Source: Flavobacterium sp.
Lineage (GTDB): Bacteria; Bacteroidota; Bacteroidia; Flavobacteriales; Flavobacteriaceae
DNA length: 21,384 nt
Assembly (NCBI GenBank): GCA_030150335.1
Contig: JASLGC010000225.1
Coordinates: 1 to 21,384, forward strand
Direction: 5' to 3'
Below the pieces are notes generated by a model. It did no database searches. It had not been told where the DNA came from and saw only the letters and a list, made by a program, of their open reading frames with translations. Both the position numbers and the translations under genes were made by a program. Shown here piece by piece: positions 1-7,500 of the stretch. Position 1 is the first letter of the stretch. Each line of letters starts with the position of its first letter.

Positions 1-1
1 T

Positions 2-907
2 ACTGTGCACTCGTTTACTAAAATGTTGGATGCGATTGAAAAGAAAAAATTTGATGGGGAAGCTTATGGTATACCAATACTAAAATTTGATGACATCCTC
101 GCTGGTGTAGTAGAACAACCTGGATTAGGTCCTTTACATACAGAATTTGACGATAAAGGAAATGCATATACTACTTTCTTTATCTCCTCTGAAGTTGTTA
201 AATGGAAATTGGGAACATGGGAAGTACTTGACAGAAAACCCACTTACTACTCTGTTGGACACTTAATGATTCCTGGTGGTAATTCTGCAAAACCTGACGG
301 GAAGTATCTAATTGCTATGAATAAAATAACAAAAGATAGATACCTACCTGTTGGTCCAGACTTAAACCATTCGGCACAGCTGTATGATATTTCTGGTGAT
401 AAAATGGAGTTACTTCTTGATTTTCCAACGGTTGGAGAACCTCACTATGCAGCGGCTATTAAGGCGGATAAGATTAAAGATAAAAGCAGACAAATCTACA
501 AACTTGAGGAAAATAAACATCCTTATGTGGCTAAGTCTGCAAATGATACCAAAGTAGTACGCAAAGGCAATGAAGTACATGTATATATGACAGCCATTAG
601 AAGTCATTTCACTCCTGATAATATCGAGGGTGTAAAAGTTGGCGACAAGGTTTTCTTCCATGTCACTAACCTTGAACAAGACTTTGATGTGCCTCATGGT
701 ATTGCCATGATTGGAGCTAATACTACAGAGCTGTTGGTAATGCCTGGTAAAACAGAAACCTTCGTTTGGGAACCTAAAGAAGTTGGTGTTTGGCCTTTTT
801 ACTGTACAGACTTTTGTTCTGCACTGCATCAAGAAATGCAAGGATATGTAAGGGTTTCACCTGCTAATTCAAATGTACCATTAACTTGGTCATTAGATGA
901 TGAATAA
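2..907 (+). CDS. nosZ: Nitrous oxide reductase NosZ, C-terminal part (5' truncated by window edge)
   Basis: NosZ is the periplasmic multicopper enzyme that reduces N2O to N2. The frame is open from the first bases, so the gene starts outside the window; about 301 residues are visible, roughly half the usual length. The last ~110 residues form the cupredoxin CuA domain. Counting from the GTG at 5, the ligands are His231 (in VPHGIAM), Cys267, Cys271, His275 and Met278, the standard C-x3-C-x3-H-x2-M spacing, so the CuA site looks intact. The upstream part is the end of the seven-bladed propeller; His45, His86, His122 and His147 are candidates for CuZ ligands, but I cannot assign them individually. 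The following genes (membrane protein, nosL, nosD, nosF, nosY) confirm the identity. The layout is that of the Sec-dependent clade II type, but the signal peptide that would prove this lies outside the window. Confidence 0.97.
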   Translation, partial: TVHSFTKMLDAIEKKKFDGEAYGIPILKFDDILAGVVEQPGLGPLHTEFDDKGNAYTTFFISSEVVKWKLGTWEVLDRKPTYYSVGHLMIPGGNSAKPDGKYLIAMNKITKDRYLPVGPDLNHSAQLYDISGDKMELLLDFPTVGEPHYAAAIKADKIKDKSRQIYKLEENKHPYVAKSANDTKVVRKGNEVHVYMTAIRSHFTPDNIEGVKVGDKVFFHVTNLEQDFDVPHGIAMIGANTTELLVMPGKTETFVWEPKEVGVWPFYCTDFCSALHQEMQGYVRVSPANSNVPLTWSLDDE

Positions 908-950
908 CAATTAATGAAAACCCCTTTATTATACTCAAATAATTCTTTTG

Positions 951-984
951 AAAGGGCAAAGCTTAATCTTTGACTTTGCCCTTT
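951..984 (+). terminator. Intrinsic terminator after nosZ
   Basis: A perfect 11-bp stem (951-961 with 974-984, core AAAGGGCAAAG) with a 12-nt loop lies 43 bases after the nosZ stop and is followed by an AT-rich tail. It sits 15 bases before the next start codon. It should therefore limit read-through from nosZ into the accessory genes and let nosZ be made in excess. Confidence 0.8.
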
Positions 985-999
985 ATTTAAAAAAAAGCT

Positions 1000-1614
1000 A
1001 TGAAAAGATCTATCATATTAATGCTATTAGGCTCTGTGTTGTTGCTATCTCTTTTCTTTGTTCCCTTGTGGAATATAGAACTTGGAGCTCCACAGTACCC
1101 AAATCATTTGGGAATGAACATTTACATAAATGGCATTAAAGGCGTAAATGAATTTGACTTGCAAAACATAAACGGACTAAACCATTATATCGGAATGAAA
1201 CCCATACCTAAGGATAACGAAATGTGGGAGTTTACAGCATTTCCTATAATAATTGCCTTTATGTCAATACTTGGGATTTTAATTGCTATAGGAATACATC
1301 TCAATAAATTCAAATCTAAAGCACTCCAATATTGGTTAGTGATAATGGCTACTTTGGGAGTATTGGGAATGTATGATTTCAATAAATGGTTGACCTATTA
1401 TGGCAACACCCTTTCTTCTAATGCAATTATAAAAATAGAAGATAAAACAGGGGTACCATTGTCGTATAAACCTCCTTTGTTTGGATATAAAAAGCTATTA
1501 AACTTTGATGTTTACTCATATCCTCACCTTGGTGCTTATATAATAATAATGGGCTATTTACTGATGGTAATTGCCTATAAAGTTAACACAATGAACAAAT
1601 ATTACAACCAATGA
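1000..1614 (+). CDS. nos-cluster integral membrane protein of unknown function (between nosZ and nosL)
   Basis: This is a 204-residue inner-membrane protein with four predicted helices, at about residues 4-24, 80-100, 109-126 and 176-195. The loop between helices 1 and 2 (about 28-78) should be outside the cell membrane. It holds the segment NINGLNHYIGMKPI (57-70), whose His62 and Met66 could be metal ligands; this is inference. A protein of this kind lies between nosZ and nosL in Bacteroidota nos clusters. Its role is not established; help with copper delivery or electron transfer to NosZ is a guess from context. The start ATG is preceded by an A-rich tract typical of the group, and the stop overlaps the nosL start (ATGA), so the two are translationally coupled. 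A 63-codon frame overlapping its 5' end is a shadow. Confidence 0.85.
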   Translation: MKRSIILMLLGSVLLLSLFFVPLWNIELGAPQYPNHLGMNIYINGIKGVNEFDLQNINGLNHYIGMKPIPKDNEMWEFTAFPIIIAFMSILGILIAIGIHLNKFKSKALQYWLVIMATLGVLGMYDFNKWLTYYGNTLSSNAIIKIEDKTGVPLSYKPPLFGYKKLLNFDVYSYPHLGAYIIIMGYLLMVIAYKVNTMNKYYNQ

Positions 1615-2042
1615 AGCGGACAGCTCTAACATGTCTTGTACTCTTGCTTGCTTCTTGTACGCCTAAGCTACAGGATATTGAATACGGCATTGACTTTTGC
1701 GAATTCTGTAATATGGGGATAGTTGACAAATCTCATGTTGCTCAACTTGTAACGGTTAAAGGCAAGAATTACAAATTCGACTCGATTGAATGCATGATTC
1801 ACTTCATGCAAAAAAATGAAGACAATAGCTATTTATACTTATTAGTAGCGGATTACAACAATCCTGGAGAGTTAATCAGTATACGCGGTGCTTCATTTAT
1901 TATTTCTAAAAATGTACCAAGCCCAATGAATGGCTATTTATCTGCAGTAGCAGGAAAAAAGGAAGCTCATGAATTTATAAAACAACACACTGGAGATACA
2001 TACACATGGAACGAACTCATTGAGATATATAAAGGTCAATAA
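1611..2042 (+). CDS. nosL: NosL copper chaperone lipoprotein
   Basis: NosL is a membrane-anchored periplasmic lipoprotein that binds Cu(I) and supplies it for assembly of the NosZ CuZ centre. The protein is 143 residues, with a lipoprotein signal ending in LLLASC (lipid-modified Cys16). The family copper motif follows as C-E-F-C-N-M (Cys30, Cys33, Met35); in studied NosL the Cys and Met of the C-N-M part bind copper. The segment with Asp53-Ser-Ile-Glu-Cys57 and the downstream Met residues also matches the family. The gene overlaps the upstream membrane protein by four bases and is followed 40 bases later by nosD. Identity is secure from motif, length and context. Confidence 0.95.
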   Translation: MKRTALTCLVLLLASCTPKLQDIEYGIDFCEFCNMGIVDKSHVAQLVTVKGKNYKFDSIECMIHFMQKNEDNSYLYLLVADYNNPGELISIRGASFIISKNVPSPMNGYLSAVAGKKEAHEFIKQHTGDTYTWNELIEIYKGQ

Positions 2043-2082
2043 AAAAAACTATAATTCTTTTTTTTAAAAATCCGTCTATACT

Positions 2083-3339
2083 ATGAAAGTGACTAATAAA
2101 TACTCTTTACTTCTTATCCTGTTCACAATTAGCATTTTTTCCTCCATTAATGCGAAAACCATTATTGTTTGCCCAGACTGTCCTACTTCAAGTATCAAAC
2201 AAGCCATCGAAGTAGCAGATGACAATGATGAAATATTTGTGAAAAAAGGAATCTACCAAGAAATGGATATCCTCATAACTAAGCCATTATCTTTAAGAAG
2301 TAACCAATCCACCGTAGATGGTCAGAATCACGGGGAAGTATTTATTGTAAATGCAGATAATGTTACTATAGACGGATTTACTATTATTAATGTGGGGACA
2401 AGTTACCTAAAAGATTACGCTGCCATTAGAGTGCGAGAAAGCAAGAATTTTACTATTAAAAATAACACCATAAAAGACTTATTCTTTGGCATTTACCTTG
2501 AAAAGTCTAAACAAGGTAAAGTCATTGGCAACAAAATATATGGAAAAGCTACAAATGAGTTCAATTCTGGAAACGGTATTCAACTCTGGTATTCAAACGA
2601 CATTGAGATAAAAAACAACTATGTTGAGCACGTAAGAGATGGCATCTACTTAGAGTTTTCTAATCATTGTAAAATAGAGAATAACATCAGTAAAGACAAT
2701 GTAAGATATGGTCTTCACTTCATGTTTTCAAATAACAATATCGTCAACAATTGCTCGTACATAAACAACGGTGCAGGTGTGGCGATTATGTTCTCTAAAG
2801 AAATGCAGATGATTCACAATAGTTTTATCGACAATTGGGGACCTACTGCTTATGGTATCTTACTTAAAGAAGTAAACGACACTAAGATTCAAAACAATAC
2901 ATTTAATAACAACACCACGGCAATAACTATAGAAGGTACTAATCGCATAAAATACAGCCACAATAATTTTATCAACAATGGATGGGCAATTAACCTAAAA
3001 GGAGCCAATTATCTCAACGAAATAAACTACAACAACTTTATAAACAACTCGTTCGACCTTATTTACTCGGGCCAACTAAACAACAATAACTTCAATTCAA
3101 ACTATTGGAGTGGCTATACGGGGTATGACCTTGACAAAGATGGTATTGGCGATGTCCCTTATCATCCTATCAAATTATTCTCTTTCGTAGTTAGTAACAC
3201 ACCTGAAGCCATTGTCTTATTGAGAAGTTCTTTCGTTGATATTATCAATTTTTCGGAAACAGCATCACCTACATTTATCCCCAAAAACCTTGTTGATACA
3301 ACACCATTAATAAAAAAAATAAAGAATGATTCAAATTAA
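2083..3339 (+). CDS. nosD: NosD periplasmic copper-site maturation protein
   Basis: NosD is a periplasmic parallel beta-helix protein that works with the NosFY transporter to build the copper-sulfide cluster of NosZ. The 418 residues begin with a signal peptide (hydrophobic stretch 8-20, likely cleavage after Ala24). Many Asn-rich right-handed beta-helix turns follow (about 60-345), of the pattern I-x-N-N-x-I/F, as expected for a CASH/NosD domain. Two cysteines, Cys30 and Cys33 (CPDC), sit just after the predicted cleavage site. The C-terminal tail of about 70 residues is outside the helix. The end of the gene overlaps nosF by 14 bases, which supports co-translation. Confidence 0.95.
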   Translation: MKVTNKYSLLLILFTISIFSSINAKTIIVCPDCPTSSIKQAIEVADDNDEIFVKKGIYQEMDILITKPLSLRSNQSTVDGQNHGEVFIVNADNVTIDGFTIINVGTSYLKDYAAIRVRESKNFTIKNNTIKDLFFGIYLEKSKQGKVIGNKIYGKATNEFNSGNGIQLWYSNDIEIKNNYVEHVRDGIYLEFSNHCKIENNISKDNVRYGLHFMFSNNNIVNNCSYINNGAGVAIMFSKEMQMIHNSFIDNWGPTAYGILLKEVNDTKIQNNTFNNNTTAITIEGTNRIKYSHNNFINNGWAINLKGANYLNEINYNNFINNSFDLIYSGQLNNNNFNSNYWSGYTGYDLDKDGIGDVPYHPIKLFSFVVSNTPEAIVLLRSSFVDIINFSETASPTFIPKNLVDTTPLIKKIKNDSN

Positions 3340-4033
3340 TGATTTACATAAAAAATATGGTAAAAACAAAGTACTCAAAGGCATCAACTTAGAGATAAAA
3401 GAAGGTGTGTCTGCCATACTTGGACCTAATGCATCAGGAAAAACTACGTTGAATAAATGTATTCTCGGCATGGTGTTCCCTGAGCAAGGCAGCATTCAAA
3501 TTAATGAACTCAATATTAGCAATCACCATCTGTACAGAAAGGATATAAACTATTTGCCACAGATTGCTAATTTCCCAAATAATCTAACGGTTTACGAGGT
3601 TATTAGAATGATTAAAGACCTTAGAAACCTAAATGATTTAAATGAATCTCACTTATTGGAGTTATTGGGCTTATACCCTTTTTGGGACGAAAAACTCAAT
3701 AGCTTATCGGGGGGAACTAAACAAAAAGTAAACTTGCTACTCACCTTTTTGTTTGATCACCCAATTTTAATTTTAGATGAACCAACAGCTGGTTTAGACC
3801 CAGCGACTATTATAACACTCAAGAAACTAATTCTTTCTGAAAAAGAGAAGGGAAAAACTATCATCATCACTTCTCATATTTTAAGCTTTGTAGAACAAAT
3901 GGCGGATGAAATAATATTTATTCTTGAAGGTAGAATTTATTATAAAGGAACTATTGATAACTTAAAAACCATCACAAAACAAGATAACCTCGAGCAAGCA
4001 GTTGCCGTGCTAACAACAGAGACAAATGTATAA
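3326..4033 (+). CDS. nosF: NosF ABC transporter ATPase
   Basis: This is the cytoplasmic ATPase of the NosDFY complex, which energises maturation of the NosZ CuZ centre. The 235-residue protein has all ABC motifs in order: Walker A GPNASGKTT (33-41), Q-loop Gln79, signature LSGGTKQK (127-134), Walker B ILILDEP (147-153), D-loop (GLD) and switch His184. The Ala-Ser in place of the common Asn-Gly within Walker A is a mild variation that keeps the Lys and Thr. It overlaps nosD by 14 bases and nosY by 8 bases, so the three are one translational unit. Confidence 0.95.
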   Translation: MIQINDLHKKYGKNKVLKGINLEIKEGVSAILGPNASGKTTLNKCILGMVFPEQGSIQINELNISNHHLYRKDINYLPQIANFPNNLTVYEVIRMIKDLRNLNDLNESHLLELLGLYPFWDEKLNSLSGGTKQKVNLLLTFLFDHPILILDEPTAGLDPATIITLKKLILSEKEKGKTIIITSHILSFVEQMADEIIFILEGRIYYKGTIDNLKTITKQDNLEQAVAVLTTETNV

Positions 4034-4808
4034 GGTATTTAAATATAGTTTTTTCGATCTCATCAGAAGCAGATGGAGTTATTTCTATCTATTCTTTTAT
4101 TGTTCATTAGCTTTTTTAATCTTGTTTTTTAACAACGATATAAGCAATGCAGTTATAACCCTAATGAACATTGTAATTATCCTAATCCCATTGATTAGTA
4201 CAATTTTCGGAATAATGTATTACTACGATTCTAAAGAGTTTACAGAGTTACTTCTTGCTTTACCAGTCAAAAGGTCCTCTATTTTTTTAGGTCAATACCT
4301 TGGAGTAGCTATTTCTCTTTCCTTTAGTTTAATCATTGGCCTTGGCGTGCCCTTTGCATTTTATGGCATGTTTGACTCTGGATTTGAATGGCAATTCTTC
4401 TTACTGATTGGCATAGGCACTATGCTAACATTTATATTTTCAGCCTTATCTTATAACATTGGTATGTGCAATGAAAACAAGATTAAAGGTTTTGGTTATG
4501 CTATATTATTGTGGTTATTCTTTGCAGTAATATATGACGGAATCTTCTTGGCATTTCTAATTAGTTTTGGAGATTACCCCTTGGAGAACATTACATTATT
4601 AGGAACCCTTTTAAACCCAATTGACTTATCGAGAATCCTAATATTACTAAATCTTGATATCTCCGCAATTCTCGGTTATACAGGGGCTGTTTTTAAAAAA
4701 TTCTTTGGAAGTAGTTTAGGCGTCTTTGTTTCTTTTATAATGTTGCTTATTTGGATAGCTCTACCTGTTTTGAGTATATACCGATGTGCTAAAAGAAAGA
4801 ACTTCTAA
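4026..4808 (+). CDS. nosY: NosY ABC transporter permease
   Basis: NosY is the membrane partner of NosF. The 260 residues contain six predicted transmembrane helices (about 18-38, 43-65, 95-118, 123-145, 157-182 and 235-254) with short loops, the shape of an ABC-2 type permease. The start overlaps the end of nosF by eight bases. Family assignment rests on topology and position, since NosY proteins are poorly conserved. No terminator is evident after the stop; the Crp/Fnr gene starts 67 bases downstream. Confidence 0.92.
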   Translation: MYKVFKYSFFDLIRSRWSYFYLFFYCSLAFLILFFNNDISNAVITLMNIVIILIPLISTIFGIMYYYDSKEFTELLLALPVKRSSIFLGQYLGVAISLSFSLIIGLGVPFAFYGMFDSGFEWQFFLLIGIGTMLTFIFSALSYNIGMCNENKIKGFGYAILLWLFFAVIYDGIFLAFLISFGDYPLENITLLGTLLNPIDLSRILILLNLDISAILGYTGAVFKKFFGSSLGVFVSFIMLLIWIALPVLSIYRCAKRKNF

Positions 4809-4875
4809 GCTGTTTCTTTAATTGATTTCAACATTTTAAAATCTTTATTACATTTTATAACTAACAACAGAATAT

Positions 4876-5469
4876 ATGTTAAACACTGATCTTTTACTAA
4901 AATATGGTGGTGAGGAAAAAGAAATTAAGAAAAATGAAATTATCTTTTCTGAAAACAATACTGCGACACACTTCTTTCAAGTTGTAAAAGGACAAGTAAA
5001 ACTTAACAATTACTTCTACAACGGTAAAGAATTTATCCAAAACATCATCAAAGACAATCAAAGCTTTGGTGAAGCGATGTTATTTACTGACCATCCATAC
5101 CCGTATAACGCAATTGCGATGACATCCACCGAGCTTATACAGATACATAAAGAATCTCTCAAAAAACTGCTTTTTCAAGATAAAGATAGTACCTCTATCC
5201 TTATCAAAACACTTGCAGACGAGTTGTACTACAAAGCTATTTTAGCTCCGGAAATCTCTTGCCAAGACGCAGAAAGACGCATATTGTTCTTTTTAGAATA
5301 TGAAAAAAAAGCGAGTAGTTCTTGTAATAAGCAACAGTACGAAATATCGTTAACAAGGCAATTACTTGGCGACCTTACTGGACTACGTGTAGAAACTGTA
5401 ATTAGAACATTGAAAATATTAGAGAAAAAAGGATATATCAAAATATTGAATGGCAAAATATATATTTAA
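4876..5469 (+). CDS. Crp/Fnr-family transcriptional regulator
   Basis: This 197-residue regulator has an N-terminal cyclic-nucleotide-binding-type beta-barrel (about 1-115), a dimerisation helix (about 105-140) and a C-terminal winged helix-turn-helix (about 156-192). The recognition helix lies near LTGLRVETVIRTLKIL. The only cysteines are Cys129 and Cys150. There is no N-terminal cysteine cluster, so it is not a classical [4Fe-4S] Fnr oxygen sensor. The barrel also lacks an obvious cAMP phosphate-binding R-x-A motif, so its effector is unknown. Its place directly after nosY on the same strand suggests control of nos genes, perhaps in response to NO or low oxygen as with Dnr/Nnr relatives; that is inference. 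A generic stress regulator next to nos by chance is the alternative. Confidence 0.88.
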   Translation: MLNTDLLLKYGGEEKEIKKNEIIFSENNTATHFFQVVKGQVKLNNYFYNGKEFIQNIIKDNQSFGEAMLFTDHPYPYNAIAMTSTELIQIHKESLKKLLFQDKDSTSILIKTLADELYYKAILAPEISCQDAERRILFFLEYEKKASSSCNKQQYEISLTRQLLGDLTGLRVETVIRTLKILEKKGYIKILNGKIYI

Positions 5470-5547
5470 AAATGACTTTTTAAAATATTACAGCTTCACA
5501 GAAGTCCTTTGTTTTCATAAATCTTTCTAAAAACAACTTATATTATT

Positions 5548-5612
5548 TGGTTTTATCTGTACCTTTAATCCTATAAGGCTTTAAAAATTAAAGCATTAAC
5601 CATATAAAACCA
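5548..5612 (+). promoter_or_regulatory. Nested inverted repeats in the leader of the HigA-like gene
   Basis: Three nested complementary pairs lie just upstream of the start at 5628. These are an outer 9-bp arm (TGGTTTTAT 5548-5556 with 5604-5612), a middle 5-bp arm (5565-5569 with 5595-5599) and an inner 7-bp hairpin (GCTTTAA 5578-5584, loop AAA, 5588-5594). This could be an operator for an antitoxin-type regulator, a structured leader, or the end of the Crp/Fnr transcript. No T-run follows, so a terminator is less likely. Confidence 0.4.
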
Positions 5613-5627
5613 CTTAAATACACCAAT

Positions 5628-5861
5628 ATGAGAGTAAAACCTATAAGAACTGAAGAAGATTATCACATTGCATTAATTAGAACAAAGTTTCTACAAGATG
5701 CCGAACCAAACAGCCCTGAAGCAAATGAATATGACGTTTTAAATATCTTAATTGAGCACTACGAACGGGACCACGCTCCAATGGGAATGCCTGACCCGAT
5801 TGAAAGTATCAAAATTTACACTGAGTTTTTTAATGAAAACACAGGCCATAATAATAAATAG
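5628..5861 (+). CDS. HigA-type antitoxin N-terminal domain, without the HTH (77 aa)
   Basis: The protein matches the N-terminal domain of HigA-family antitoxins: it opens with a basic-P-I-R-T-E-E-D-Y motif (1-12), then E-x-Y-D-V-L-N-I-L-I-E-H-Y-E (38-51), then MPDPIESIK (58-66). In full-length relatives of roughly 110-140 residues this leads straight into a Cro/C1-type helix-turn-helix. Here the reading frame stops about 11 residues after that point with no HTH. The bases after the stop run into a terminator, so no HTH-encoding remnant is visible. No HigB-type toxin gene lies before it; the upstream gene is the Crp/Fnr regulator. It is either a decayed remnant or a solitary domain protein. 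It could not bind DNA by the usual route. Confidence 0.7.
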   Translation: MRVKPIRTEEDYHIALIRTKFLQDAEPNSPEANEYDVLNILIEHYERDHAPMGMPDPIESIKIYTEFFNENTGHNNK

Positions 5862-5921
5862 TCAAAAAGCTGTTTAGTTCACTATACGCAAAAAAGCAAA
5901 CATTCTTAATCCAATAAAAAG

Positions 5922-5956
5922 AAACCACCGACAAGAATATTTCCCATCGGTGGTTT
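5922..5956. terminator. Bidirectional intrinsic terminator
   Basis: A perfect 10-bp stem (AAACCACCGA 5922-5931 with 5947-5956) has T-rich tails on both strands: TTTTATATTTTATA on plus, and TTTCTTTTTATT when read on minus. It lies between the convergent HigA-like gene and the porin gene and can serve both. Confidence 0.85.
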
Positions 5957-6034
5957 TATATTTTATACATAAATCAATAACTCGTTGTTTTACAATACCC
6001 CCTTGTGCTTAATTCTCTACAATGACATTAACCT

Positions 6035-7132
6035 CTAAAACAATGGTACCATCCATCTCACTCCTAAAGCAAGCTGATGTTCATTCTTATCTGCAGGTCT
6101 TACATCATACTTCTTGTAAGCGTAGTTATAGTAGTTATACGCAGCATACAAACGTAACGTCTGAAATAGTGGGTCTTCAAACGGATAGTACTCTACCGCA
6201 GCAGATACTCCCTTCAATGCGTACGCAACTCCATTATCTAAATCACTTCGATAATTATACATCGCCTTTACAATTGGTGTTAGCTTCTTCGTCTTGTACT
6301 TAAACGTCGTGCTCGTCACATTATCTCTCACATACGCCAACCCCGTATCAGGATTCAAGCTATTCAACTGTGCATCTTTCAAGTTATAACTACCATATAT
6401 CCAATCCATCTCCACCATCAACTTATCAAAAGTCAAGCGATTTCCAATCGTAATCCAGCTGTAGTATTTCTTTGCATCATGCTGCATCAACCCATAGCCA
6501 TAGCGAGTTTTAAGGTGTTTGTTAAACAACTCTCCCTCCCATAAAAACAATCCTCCATAAGCTTTGTTCTTATATTCTTCAGCTACAAATTGCTCACCTT
6601 GCGACACCACTTGTAATTTATACGACTGTCCTGCACGCTTATATGTTGCACTTGCTCCAGTACTAAACAATTGAGACGAAGCAATAATATTGGTAAACAT
6701 ATATAGCTCAGCACTGTTGTAAGACAACTCTGTTGACCCCCAAGCAATAAACTGCTTACCAGCACTTACCGTCCAATTGTCATTAATATTATACTCCAAA
6801 AAAGCAAATTCCAATGCCTTTGAAGCAACACTCTCATTTAGACGATAACGCAATGCATACGTCAACTTATCGTTATACGTTCCCTTTACAAAAACGCGCG
6901 ATTGTACGATGCGAAACTTGCTATCTGAGGTGTTCTCACTTGTGAATTTAGTATAGTTCTCAAACTTACTATCTAAAAACACATCAATCTTATTTTTTCC
7001 TTTTCCACCAGAAACTGTAGTCGCAGCAGGGGGAATAGAATTGAATAGCTTCTCTTCTTCTTTATCAGTTTCTTGTGCAAAAACAGATAGGGAATTAAAG
7101 ACAAAAAAGCAAAATAGATGCTTAATTCTCAT
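6035..7132 (-). CDS. Outer-membrane porin (phosphate-selective porin O/P-like)
   Basis: This 365-residue protein starts with a signal peptide (MRIKHLFCFFVF..., cleavage after SVFAQ or nearby). Amphipathic beta-strands rich in aromatic residues follow, and it ends in Leu-Phe, the C-terminal aromatic used in outer-membrane beta-barrel assembly. The segment after the signal (about 50-75, DSKFENYTKFTS) and a strand near 115-130 with AGKQFIAWGS resemble the opening strands of OprO/OprP-like porins. The substrate cannot be read from the sequence. It is a single gene, with its terminator downstream at 5922-5956. A minus-strand structured RNA ends about 165 bases upstream, so a cis-regulatory link is possible. 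Confidence 0.72.
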   Translation of the reverse strand: MRIKHLFCFFVFNSLSVFAQETDKEEEKLFNSIPPAATTVSGGKGKNKIDVFLDSKFENYTKFTSENTSDSKFRIVQSRVFVKGTYNDKLTYALRYRLNESVASKALEFAFLEYNINDNWTVSAGKQFIAWGSTELSYNSAELYMFTNIIASSQLFSTGASATYKRAGQSYKLQVVSQGEQFVAEEYKNKAYGGLFLWEGELFNKHLKTRYGYGLMQHDAKKYYSWITIGNRLTFDKLMVEMDWIYGSYNLKDAQLNSLNPDTGLAYVRDNVTSTTFKYKTKKLTPIVKAMYNYRSDLDNGVAYALKGVSAAVEYYPFEDPLFQTLRLYAAYNYYNYAYKKYDVRPADKNEHQLALGVRWMVPLF

Positions 7133-7243
7133 AATTTGGTTAGTTTTAAAAGTTTAATATACGAATTAGATTCATACATTTAACATAATTTTATGTTTCC
7201 AACAGGCAGTTTGCCAAATTCTAAAGCGCAAGAAAGCCACAAA

Positions 7244-7258
7244 CACTGTAAAACAGTG
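7244..7258. repeat. Short perfect inverted repeat upstream of the porin
   Basis: CACTGT and ACAGTG (7244-7249 and 7253-7258) flank a 3-base spacer. It lies about 110 bases before the porin start and just after the noncoding RNA terminator. It could be a protein-binding site or a leader hairpin. Confidence 0.35.
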
Positions 7259-7294
7259 CCTTCAATCAATTGCAAAGAATTCTCAATACTGTAA

Positions 7295-7497
7295 ATAAAA
7301 GAGGCTGTCAATACGTGAATCGTATCAACCTCTTGCCAAGAAGATTATCATCTATGGGCTTACTATAGGCACCTATTCGTTTGGGTAGAACGATTACAGG
7401 TTCCCAGGGGGTTTAGCTAATTGCGCCATTGTAAAGTTGGGTAAAACAACAGACTCTGTGTAGCACACAGGGGGTATAGTCCGTTTAATCTATGTGA
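7295..7497 (-). ncRNA. Candidate structured noncoding RNA, about 200 nt, family not identified
   Basis: The minus strand here carries a full transcription unit without an open frame. A promoter matching the Bacteroidota consensus (7501-7531) gives a start near 7495-7497, and an intrinsic terminator ends it near 7295. Base composition is more GC-rich than the flanks. Complementary segments include AGATTA (7492-7487) with TAATCT (7346-7341), ACTATA (7480-7475) with TATAGT (7367-7362), a perfect hairpin CTGTGT-GCT-ACACAG (7470-7456), and an imperfect stem ACCT...AGGT enclosing TCGTT/AACGA (about 7402-7372). The outer pairs close the molecule around several hairpins. Size and closing stem would fit a flavobacterial 6S RNA; a cis-acting leader of the porin gene is the main alternative. 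It lacks the hallmarks I know for tmRNA, RNase P RNA, SRP RNA and the common riboswitches. Confidence 0.65.
7299..7334 (-). terminator. Terminator of the candidate noncoding RNA
   Basis: Read on minus, AAGAGG (7334-7329) pairs with CCTCTT (7304-7299). Inside it an 8-bp arm with two G-U pairs (7328-7321 with 7315-7308) carries a 5-base loop and a 3-base bulge. TTATTT follows. It is a good intrinsic terminator 165 bases before the porin start. Confidence 0.75.
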
Positions 7498-7500
7498 GGG

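Noticed and set aside
410..841. A 143-codon minus-strand frame inside nosZ
   Set aside because: It lies entirely opposite conserved NosZ sequence including the CuA site and has no family features; it is a shadow.
7295..7497. tmRNA, RNase P RNA, SRP RNA or a known riboswitch in the structured segment
   Set aside because: None of their hallmark motifs (tRNA-like end, GAAAGUCC-type core, GGAAG/AGCAG tip, cobalamin, TPP, FMN or SAM boxes) is visible on either strand.
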